Source: Prolixibacteraceae bacterium
GTDB lineage: Bacteria; Bacteroidota; Bacteroidia; Bacteroidales; Prolixibacteraceae
Assembly (NCBI GenBank): GCA_016931875.1
Contig: JAFGDX010000326.1
Coordinates: 1 to 7,311 of the forward strand
Direction: 5' to 3'
DNA: 7,311 nt
Both the position numbers and the translations under genes were made by a program. The notes beneath the pieces were generated by a model that was given only the letters and a program-made list of their open reading frames with translations, was not told the DNA's origin and did no database searches. Shown piece after piece: positions 1-5,078 of the stretch (positions within the stretch are counted from its first letter, which is position 1; each line of letters starts with the position of its first letter).

Positions 1-876
1 ATAATATTTGTTTTCAGGAAGTTCGGCGGGAGTAAACCACGCCATATTTTCAATTAACCCGAGTACAGGCACATCAATTGATTTGCTCCGGAACATGCTG
101 GTTCCGCGAATTACATCGGCCAATGCCACATCCTGGGGTGTTGTAACAATTATTGCACCGGTTACGGGAACCGACTGAACAAGGGTAAGATGAATATCGC
201 TGGTTCCGGGAGGCAGGTCGATTAACAGGTAGTCCAATTCGCCCCAGTTCCCTTCCGAAATCAGTTGTTTCAATGCATTCGAAGCCATTGGCCCGCGCCA
301 GATGATGGCGCTTTCGGTATCGACAAAAAAACCAACCGAAAGAAATTTCACACCGTATTTTTCCACGGGGTTAATTACCTCGCGGCCGTCCACCTTTTCG
401 CCGGTTGGCCGCATATCTTCGGCTCCAAACATTTTGGGAATTGAAGGGCCAAAAATATCTGCGTCAATCAGGCCCACTTTGGCGCCTGAATTGGCCAGGG
501 CAACAGCAAGGTTTACAGCAACAGTAGATTTTCCAACTCCCCCTTTTCCCGAGGCAACTGCCACAATATTTTTAACCTTGGGCAAAATGGGACGTTCCAT
601 ATCGTGCAAAAATTTTACAGCGATGTTGTCTTCAATTTCCACCTGGTCGCCCAATTGTTTTTTAATGGCTTTTTCGCATTCCAGAACCACCTGCTCGATA
701 TTTGGATCATCACTTTTCTGGAAAACCAGCGAAAAACTTACCCGCTGCCCGGCTATGCGGATTTCCTGCGCCATGTCGAGCGATACAATATCTTCGTTGC
801 TGCCCGGATATTTCACTTCTCTCAACGCATCAGTAACATTTTTGGGGACAATTAATTTACGTGGAATTTCTGCCAT
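1..876 (-). CDS. mrp: Mrp/ApbC (NBP35-type) iron-sulfur carrier ATPase, 3' end cut by the window
   Basis: Cytosolic P-loop ATPase of the Mrp/ApbC/NBP35 family, which binds a labile Fe-S cluster and passes it to apoproteins. The 292 visible codons begin MAEIPRKLIV and run to the left edge. The first ~100 residues match the DUF59/MIP18-like N-terminal domain common in bacterial Mrp. Then come the deviant Walker A motif GKGGVGKST (residues 110-118, with the first lysine typical of MinD/Mrp ATPases), the IDADIFGPSIP segment (137-147), and a Walker B-like LLIDLPPGTSD. The last visible residues, MAWFTPAELPENKYY, are family-typical; the CxxC cluster-binding motif that usually follows lies outside the window and cannot be checked. 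The ATG at 876 gives the normal family N-terminus, and a phylum-type promoter lies just upstream. Family assignment is very secure; the cellular clients are unknown. Confidence 0.97.
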   Translation of the reverse strand, partial: MAEIPRKLIVPKNVTDALREVKYPGSNEDIVSLDMAQEIRIAGQRVSFSLVFQKSDDPNIEQVVLECEKAIKKQLGDQVEIEDNIAVKFLHDMERPILPKVKNIVAVASGKGGVGKSTVAVNLAVALANSGAKVGLIDADIFGPSIPKMFGAEDMRPTGEKVDGREVINPVEKYGVKFLSVGFFVDTESAIIWRGPMASNALKQLISEGNWGELDYLLIDLPPGTSDIHLTLVQSVPVTGAIIVTTPQDVALADVIRGTSMFRSKSIDVPVLGLIENMAWFTPAELPENKYY

Positions 877-920
877 AACAATCGACTGCTAATTTTAAAT
901 TTTGCTCAAAAAACAATATG

Positions 921-952
921 CAAAAGTAATTATTTTGAACTTTTGCTTGCAA
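921..952 (-). promoter_or_regulatory. Bacteroidota-type promoter for mrp
   Basis: On the minus strand TACTTTTG (928-921) matches the -7 consensus TAnnTTTG exactly, and a TTG at 952-950 sits 21 bases upstream, within the spacing reported for Bacteroidota -33/-7 promoters. Transcription would start near 915, giving an A/T-rich leader of about 40 bases before the mrp ATG at 876. This is a motif match only. Confidence 0.6.
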
Positions 953-1360
953 TGATTTATGCTTTTATTTCTTCAGGTGCAAACTTACAAATAATCGGCT
1001 AAAAAATACTTTTTTGTATGAATTGATTGAGTTTTGTAATCATACGCAATTGTTCAAACAATATACGAGAAGTTCAAGTTTTTGCCCGTAAACATTTTTT
1101 AATCCAACAAGGAATTAAAATGCCAGACAAAGAGGTTACAAAGCTGCAATTGACTTTTTATTGTCGTTTGATCAGAAATAAGATTAAACAATATTCAAAG
1201 CAATTGACCGGCTTGTAGGAACTAATCGTGTAACACCATATGAAGTTGATACGATTTTTGGGTTAATCGGGTATGACAATTTTTGTTAGGATAAAAAATA
1301 AAGGTATACCAAAACAGGAATTTATTAAAAAGATGAAAAACAGGAAGATATGAATCATAA

Positions 1361-1387
1361 TAATTTTGTTCATATTTTATACTTTTG
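1361..1387 (+). promoter_or_regulatory. Two candidate -7 elements ahead of the MNT/HEPN pair
   Basis: TAATTTTG (1361-1368) and TACTTTTG (1380-1387) both match TAnnTTTG, with starts 19 bases apart. The first would put the transcript start near 1374 and leave a leader of about 18 bases before the ATG at 1392. The second would start transcription at or inside the start codon, giving a leaderless mRNA, so it is the weaker candidate. Neither has a TTG at the usual -33 distance. In DNA this AT-rich, chance matches are possible. Confidence 0.35.
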
Positions 1388-1391
1388 AGTT

Positions 1392-1709
1392 ATGAAAGCG
1401 AAAACAAAATACATCACAAAACTGATTCGAGAATACATTAATGATATTGATTCGTCGGCGGAGGTAGTTTTGTATGGTTCACGGGCACGCGGCGATGAAC
1501 GAAAGGATTCAGACTGGGATATTTTAATCCTGACAAGTTATGCTTCCGATTTTCAGGTGGAAAGGAAGTTTCGTGATAAACTTTACGATTTGGAATTGGA
1601 GACTGGTGAAGTATTTTCGGTTTTTGTGTATTCAAAAAATGATTGGCAGTCAAGACAAAAAATAACTCCGTTTTTTAAAAATGTTACACAGGAAGGTGTG
1701 AGGATATGA
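1392..1709 (+). CDS. Minimal nucleotidyltransferase (MNT), probable antitoxin-side partner of the HEPN gene
   Basis: A 105-residue single-domain protein of the DNA polymerase beta-like minimal nucleotidyltransferase family (NTP_transf_2). The signature is GSRARGDERKDSDWD at residues 29-43: G29-S30, ten residues, then D41-x-D43, exactly the GSX10DXD motif that binds the nucleotide and metal ions. A hydrophobic strand (ILIL, 44-47) follows. The third carboxylate found on a later strand in many active enzymes is not obvious: the candidate strand reads EVFSVFVYS near residues 75-85. In characterised MNT/HEPN pairs such as MntA/HepT, the MNT protein silences the HEPN toxin by adding AMP; whether this one is active cannot be read from the sequence. 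Its stop overlaps the HEPN start by 4 bases (ATGA), so translation is probably coupled. No Shine-Dalgarno sequence is visible. The gene is clearly more AT-rich than the genes around it. Confidence 0.88.
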   Translation: MKAKTKYITKLIREYINDIDSSAEVVLYGSRARGDERKDSDWDILILTSYASDFQVERKFRDKLYDLELETGEVFSVFVYSKNDWQSRQKITPFFKNVTQEGVRI

Positions 1710-2104
1710 AAAACAAGGAGAAGGCTGAATATGTTAGATATCGGATTGAAACAGCGTATAAAACATTAGAGGCCGCAAAAATTTTGGCGGAAAACGGGTT
1801 CTGGAATTCAGCCGTTAACAGACTTTATTATTCTCTATTTTATGCGGTAAATGCTATTCTTGTTTTAAATGATATTCAAGTTAAATCACATTCATCAGCT
1901 AAAAGTAAGTTTTCACAATTATTTGTAAAAACAGGAAGATTTGACAAAAAATATGGCCGGCTTTTATCTGAGCTTCTTGACTGGAGGCAAAAAGGAGATT
2001 ATGATAATATTTTTGATTACGATCAAAACTCAGTTGAGCCCCTTTTTATTCCGGTGAAGGATATGATTGACTTGATTGCTCAAGAGATTGAAGAAACCAT
2101 GTAA
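1706..2104 (+). CDS. HEPN-domain protein, probable toxin-side or substrate-binding partner of the MNT
   Basis: A 132-residue, all-helical protein that I assign to the HEPN superfamily (PF05168-like). Supporting features are a helix of the form AAKILAENGFWNSAVNRLYYSLFYAVNA (residues 23-50), with the family's typical R39-x-Y-Y and F-Y-A pattern, the K60-S-H62-S segment after it, and the conserved R94-x3-D98-Y99 late in the protein. HEPN proteins paired with minimal nucleotidyltransferases often act as ribonuclease toxins. The RX4-6HXY active-site motif of HepT (DUF86) is absent here: R39 is followed by tyrosines and H62 is not in the right context. It may therefore be an RNA- or nucleotide-binding partner, or use another catalytic arrangement. 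It is co-directional with, and overlaps, the MNT gene; 26 bases separate its stop from the convergent alkyltransferase-like gene, with no clear terminator between. Base composition is strikingly low in G+C (14 of 60 bases at 1861-1920). Confidence 0.85.
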   Translation: MKNKEKAEYVRYRIETAYKTLEAAKILAENGFWNSAVNRLYYSLFYAVNAILVLNDIQVKSHSSAKSKFSQLFVKTGRFDKKYGRLLSELLDWRQKGDYDNIFDYDQNSVEPLFIPVKDMIDLIAQEIEETM

Positions 2105-2130
2105 ATTCTTAATTATTGGGAGGAAATTTG

Positions 2131-2457
2131 TCATCCCAGCTCTTTCCCCGGGTCCCAAAACCGCTCTTTAAAATTTAGGATCTGGTCGCCGTCAAATTCA
2201 AAACCTTCGGCTTCAAGCAGTTCTTTCATGGCGTTGGGTGTGTCAAAATGGTGTTTTCCGGTGAGCAGCCCGTTGCGGTTTACCACGCGGTGTGCCGGCA
2301 CAAACTCAGGGTGGCTGGCAGCGGCATTCATTGCCCAGCCCACCATTCGTGCCGAACCGGTGGTTCCCAGATATTTTGCAATGGCGCCGTAGGAAGTTAC
2401 CCGCCCGGCTGGAATTTGTTTGACTACTTCGTAAACCTGTGTAAAAAAATCGCTCAT
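2131..2457 (-). CDS. Alkyltransferase-like (ATL) protein of the MGMT family, no active-site cysteine
   Basis: A 108-residue stand-alone version of the DNA-binding domain of O6-alkylguanine-DNA alkyltransferase. The winged-helix signature is clear: VYEVVKQIPAGRVTSYGAIA (residues 8-27) and ARMVGWAMN (36-44). The methyl-acceptor motif PCHRVV reads PAHRVV (54-59), with A55 in place of cysteine, followed by NRNGLLTG. Without the cysteine the protein cannot accept an alkyl group. Known ATL proteins instead flip out and bind O6-alkylguanine and hand the lesion to nucleotide excision repair. The flipping residues Y23 and R37 (equivalents of the Tyr and Arg finger) are kept. The N-terminal Ada/MGMT domain is missing, as normal for ATLs. 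The gene lies 91 bases downstream of trmB on the same strand and could be read from that operon or from its own promoter. Coding DNA here is GC-rich (39 of 60 bases at 2281-2340), unlike the HEPN gene next door. Confidence 0.95.
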   Translation of the reverse strand: MSDFFTQVYEVVKQIPAGRVTSYGAIAKYLGTTGSARMVGWAMNAAASHPEFVPAHRVVNRNGLLTGKHHFDTPNAMKELLEAEGFEFDGDQILNFKERFWDPGKELG

Positions 2458-2476
2458 TTTTCTGACTGTTAGATTT

Positions 2477-2486
2477 TCAGATCTGA
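2477..2486. repeat. 10-base perfect palindrome upstream of the ATL gene
   Basis: TCAGATCTGA is a perfect inverted repeat 20 bases before the ATL start codon (2457). It sits in the untranslated leader, where a regulator-binding site would be possible, but the match is short and could be chance. Confidence 0.35.
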
Positions 2487-2516
2487 GGATTGTGACATCT
2501 CACATTTTTCTTTCTT

Positions 2517-2544
2517 ACTACTCACTACTCAAGTCTCATTACTC
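2517..2544. repeat. Tandem heptamer array between trmB and the ATL gene
   Basis: Four consecutive 7-base units fill 28 bases: ACTACTC, ACTACTC, AAGTCTC, ATTACTC. The first two are identical, the fourth differs at one base and the third at three. The array begins 5 bases beyond the trmB stop, overlaps by one base the candidate -7 element for the ATL gene, and would lie around and just after its transcript start. No function is evident; slippage-generated intergenic DNA is the simplest explanation. Confidence 0.55.
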
Positions 2545-2577
2545 AAAACTAATGAATATCTTTCGCACTTCGGCCAA
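2544..2577 (-). promoter_or_regulatory. Possible promoter for the ATL gene, overlapping the end of trmB
   Basis: Minus-strand TAGTTTTG (2551-2544) matches TAnnTTTG, and a TTG at 2577-2575 lies 23 bases upstream, at the upper end of accepted spacing. The first three bases of the -7 element are the trmB TAG stop codon. The transcript would begin near 2537, leaving a leader of about 80 bases that holds most of the heptamer array and the palindrome. Motif match only. Confidence 0.4.
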
Positions 2578-3292
2578 AACTGCGGTAGTCGTCGTTTTCA
2601 ATTTCAATATCGGGCTCTTCAAACGGCTTGTTATTAAGCCGGAATGCAATGTATTTTATGGTTATTCCGCGGGCCAGCCACTGTTTTTCATAAAAAGTTT
2701 TAATCTGCAGCGTTTCGTTCAAAAGGTCCGATTCATAAAGATTACCGGTTTCTGCAAGAATTTCAAAATGGTTGAGATGAACCAGTTCGCGGGTGTAGGT
2801 AAACTGAAAGTTACTGTCGGTTTTTAAATGAATAGTTCCGTCGTTTTTCAGAAAGGATTTGTATTTTTTCAGAAAGGTAGTGGAAGTGAGTCTTTTTCGT
2901 GTTTTTTTCATTTGCGGGTCGGGGAAAGTGAGCCAGATTTCATCTACCTCGTTTTTGCCAAAAAACTGCGGAATGATTTCGATATTGGTACGCAAAAAAG
3001 CCACATTCGCCAGTTTTTTATCGAGGGCTTGTTTGGCACCTTTCCACAGGCGGGCACCTTTTATATCAACACCAATAAAATTCACCAATGGGTTTTTCTC
3101 CGCCAGTTCAACGGTGTATTCCCCTTTTCCGCAGCCCAATTCCAGAACCACCGGATTTTGGTTTTGAAAAAAAGCGGTATTCCACTTTCCTTTTAAATAA
3201 AAATCATCGTTTTTAATTTTGTTGTACGGTGCCTGAACCACGTGTTCAAAGCGCTCCATTTCCTCAAATTTTGCCAGCTTGTTTTTTCCCAC
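2549..3292 (-). CDS. trmB: tRNA (guanine-N7-)-methyltransferase TrmB
   Basis: Cytosolic SAM-dependent enzyme that makes 7-methylguanosine at position 46 in the variable loop of tRNAs. The 247-residue protein has the class I methyltransferase fold with the SAM-binding loop ELGCGKGE (residues 51-58), the acidic VDIKG (75-79) after strand 2, and the TrmB hallmark DEIWLTFPDPQMKKTRKR (117-134), whose FPDP loop and basic residues contact SAM and tRNA. Length is normal to slightly long because of the N-terminal extension MGKNKLAKFEEM, which is typical of Bacteroidota TrmB. That extension fixes the start at a GTG codon (3292-3290), one base after the gldH stop; the next in-frame ATG (residue 12) would delete it. 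The gene is the third of the tightly packed ricT-gldH-trmB set and is probably translated by coupling, since no ribosome binding site is visible. Confidence 0.97.
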   Translation of the reverse strand: MGKNKLAKFEEMERFEHVVQAPYNKIKNDDFYLKGKWNTAFFQNQNPVVLELGCGKGEYTVELAEKNPLVNFIGVDIKGARLWKGAKQALDKKLANVAFLRTNIEIIPQFFGKNEVDEIWLTFPDPQMKKTRKRLTSTTFLKKYKSFLKNDGTIHLKTDSNFQFTYTRELVHLNHFEILAETGNLYESDLLNETLQIKTFYEKQWLARGITIKYIAFRLNNKPFEEPDIEIENDDYRSFGRSAKDIH

Positions 3293-3293
3293 G

Positions 3294-3767
3294 TTACTGA
3301 ATTTTTTCTACCCTGAACCCAATATCGCTGATGCCTTCCAGATTTTCATCGCGCATTCCCTGTTGAATGTTGATTTTGTAATCGCCCGAAACCGGAAAAT
3401 ACACATTGCGGCGAAACACTTTTTGCAGGCTTTTTAAGCCGCCAAAACCGTTGCCAAACCATTTCCCCGAAGGGTCGGCAAGAGCAACTTCAAAAGTATC
3501 TTTCACCGCTTTTCCATCGGGTTGGACAATTTCGATAAACAACCACAAATTGCTGTATGAATAGTTGGTTTTATTTCTGATGTTGACATACAAATTGTGT
3601 TGTTGCAGCGTGTCGCTCACCGGAACTGTGAATTGTACCAGCGAATCCTGGTGCCAATGCGACCCGGAAATGGCAACATAATCTTCAAAAACCCTGTTCC
3701 TGTCGCACGCTGAAAAAATCAAAAAAATAAAAATGAAGAAAATAAGCGGGTATTTACATTTTTTCAT
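3294..3767 (-). CDS. gldH: GldH gliding-motility-type lipoprotein
   Basis: A 157-residue lipoprotein of the GldH family, needed for gliding and type IX secretion in gliding Bacteroidota such as Flavobacterium johnsoniae, but also found in non-gliding members. The N-terminus is a lipoprotein signal peptide: KKCKYP, a strongly hydrophobic phenylalanine/isoleucine-rich stretch (residues 8-18), then FSAC with C21 as the lipidated residue. The mature part reads as a beta-rich domain, with YVNIRNKTNYSYSNLWLFIE (about 60-79) and a conserved C-terminal GISDIGFRVEK. The start overlaps the ricT stop by 4 bases (ATGA) and trmB begins one base after its stop, so expression is tied to these two genes. Motility cannot be inferred from this gene alone; other gld and spr genes would be needed. 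Recognition is from overall sequence pattern, with no catalytic motif to confirm it. Confidence 0.88.
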   Translation of the reverse strand: MKKCKYPLIFFIFIFLIFSACDRNRVFEDYVAISGSHWHQDSLVQFTVPVSDTLQQHNLYVNIRNKTNYSYSNLWLFIEIVQPDGKAVKDTFEVALADPSGKWFGNGFGGLKSLQKVFRRNVYFPVSGDYKINIQQGMRDENLEGISDIGFRVEKIQ

Positions 3768-4900
3768 TGCGTATCGGGTTTGCGGTTTGAAGTTCTTTTC
3801 TGATGTCTTTTCTTTTTTCTCGATCTTGATTTGGGACGGTCGAAACGGGTCAAATCCTCCTGCCCAACCACATTGTGAAAGGTATCCAGTTCATTTTTTA
3901 CATTCACTGTACTCCCAACAATTATTTTTTCAGGTTTTTTCCCTTTCCGGTTTAACTGCTGAATCTCTTTTACCATTTCCACCGGAATTTCAACCTGCGG
4001 GGAGGGGGAGTTGCCGCGAAGGGTGTACCAGTATTTCCGGTTAAAAATATCGGCTTTAAAAAATACGTAAGTTCCAACTTCAGTTTCCAGCGGAATATGA
4101 TTGGGTGGAAAATCCTTTTGCGCGTCAATATAGGTATCCACTTCAAAATTCAAACAACATTTTAGTTTTCCACACTGGCCGGCCAGTTTTTGCGGATTGA
4201 GCGAAATTTCCTGATAACGCGCTGCATTGGTTGTTACCGACACAAAATTACTCATCCAGGTGGCGCAGCAAAGTTCCCGCCCGCAGGGCCCGATTCCTCC
4301 GATTCTGCCTGCTTCCTGCCGCGCGCCGATTTGTTTCATTTCAATCCGGATGCGAAATGTTTCTGCCAAAATTTTAATCAACTGGCGGAAATCAACACGG
4401 CCATCGGCAATGTAGTAGAAAATAGCTTTTGTTTTGTCACCCTGGTATTCCACATCGCCAATTTTCATATCAAGTTTTAAATCGGCTGTAATTTGTCGCG
4501 AGCGGATCATGGTTTGGTGCTCCTGCGCAATGGCTTCTTTCCATTTGTCGATGTCAACCTGTTTGGCTTTCCGGTAAATTTTTCGCAGTTCGCCGTTCAC
4601 AAGCGTAACTTTGTGTTTTTTCATTTGCTCGTTTACCAGCTCGCCCATTAACGAAACAATCCCGATATCGTGTCCCGGATTGGCCTCAACAGCCACCAAA
4701 TCGCCCACCTGAAGTTTCAGGTTGTTTACATTCACGTAATAATCTTTTCGCGTATTTTTAAAACGTACCTCAATAATATCCTGCGTAGGTACGGTTGATT
4801 TTATGTCGCTCAGCCAATCAGTTACATGAAGTTTGGCACATCCGCACTGACTGAAATTGCAAATCCCTCTTTCAATAGTATCTGTTTCAAAATCTTTCAT
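3764..4900 (-). CDS. ricT: RicT/YaaT-like PSP1-domain protein with cysteine clusters
   Basis: A 378-residue cytosolic protein homologous to Bacillus subtilis RicT (YaaT), a subunit of the Fe-S-containing RicA-RicF-RicT complex that assists RNase Y-dependent mRNA processing. The central PSP1 region includes GDLVAVEANPGHDIGIV (66-82), the helical RKAKQVDIDKWKEA, and FRQLIKILAETFRIRIEMKQIGAR (171-194). Two C-x4-C-C motifs follow: C206/C211/C212 in GIGPCGRELCC and C243/C248/C249 in GQCGKLKCC, the likely cluster ligands. A further set, C14/C19/C21, lies near the N-terminus. The last ~24 residues carry about 12 lysines and arginines, suggesting nucleic-acid contact. The protein is longer than B. 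subtilis RicT because of these two ends. holB lies upstream on the same strand, as holB precedes yaaT in B. subtilis, but with a 178-base gap; gldH overlaps its end. Family assignment is firm; the Fe-S and RNA roles are inferred from the homolog. Confidence 0.93.
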   Translation of the reverse strand: MKDFETDTIERGICNFSQCGCAKLHVTDWLSDIKSTVPTQDIIEVRFKNTRKDYYVNVNNLKLQVGDLVAVEANPGHDIGIVSLMGELVNEQMKKHKVTLVNGELRKIYRKAKQVDIDKWKEAIAQEHQTMIRSRQITADLKLDMKIGDVEYQGDKTKAIFYYIADGRVDFRQLIKILAETFRIRIEMKQIGARQEAGRIGGIGPCGRELCCATWMSNFVSVTTNAARYQEISLNPQKLAGQCGKLKCCLNFEVDTYIDAQKDFPPNHIPLETEVGTYVFFKADIFNRKYWYTLRGNSPSPQVEIPVEMVKEIQQLNRKGKKPEKIIVGSTVNVKNELDTFHNVVGQEDLTRFDRPKSRSRKKKRHQKRTSNRKPDTQ

Positions 4901-4961
4901 AAACTCTGTTTAAAGTCGGAATATTTTAAAGAATGATGTTTTTAATCCATTCCAACAGGGA

Positions 4962-4969
4962 CAAAAATA
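4962..4969 (-). promoter_or_regulatory. Candidate -7 element for the ricT-gldH-trmB operon
   Basis: Minus-strand TATTTTTG (4969-4962) matches TAnnTTTG inside the 178-base holB-ricT gap and would start transcription near 4956, about 55 bases before the ricT ATG. No exact TTG is found at the -33 distance; the nearest resemblance is a TTTCG around 4995-4991. The rest of the gap (4901-5078) shows no clear terminator hairpin for holB. Confidence 0.42.
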
Positions 4970-5078
4970 ATAATTATACGTATTTGCCGGCGAAATGTAA
5001 CCTATTTAAACCGAATCTATTAAAGTATTCAGGAAATAGAAAAGGATGTGTGGCAGGAATAATGTAGGGTTAAAGGAA

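Larger units (their letters stand above)
877..1391. other. AT-rich intergenic region, possible decayed coding sequence
   Basis: These 515 bases hold no recognisable gene. The mrp promoter occupies the left end and candidate -7 elements for the nucleotidyltransferase gene the right end. The longest open stretch (1027-1218, plus strand, 63 codons) resembles nothing I know. A second plus-strand frame reads like protein in pieces (1017-1088, 1119-1178 and 1188-1286) but is broken by stops at 1089, 1116, 1179, 1185 and 1287; its last piece includes RLVGTNRVTPYEVD. A 26-codon ORF at 1273-1353 in the first frame follows. The 9-base word GCAATTGAC occurs at 1146 and 1200, 54 bases apart and in the same frame. 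ATTGTT-CA-AACAAT (1049-1062) is a short perfect inverted repeat. No tRNA, terminator or insertion-sequence end is visible. Confidence 0.5.

Noticed and set aside
302..892. 196-codon plus-strand open frame opposite mrp
   Set aside because: Antisense shadow of a well-supported Mrp coding sequence; its composition reflects the complementary codons.
1049..1062. Inverted repeat ATTGTT-CA-AACAAT as an operator for the MNT/HEPN pair
   Set aside because: About 330 bases from the start codon, only 6 bases per arm in AT-rich DNA; no second copy near the promoter.
1027..1218. 63-codon plus-strand open frame in the mrp-MNT gap
   Set aside because: No recognisable family, no promoter or ribosome binding site, and a competing frame in the same DNA reads at least as much like protein. 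Not called as a gene.
1392..2104. Labelling the pair mntA/hepT (type VII toxin-antitoxin)
   Set aside because: The HEPN protein lacks RX4-6HXY, so the named system is not supported; only the general MNT/HEPN label is given.
2248..2472. Cysteine/histidine-containing plus-strand open frame opposite the ATL gene
   Set aside because: Shadow of the ATL gene; the apparent metal-ligand pattern comes from complementary codons.
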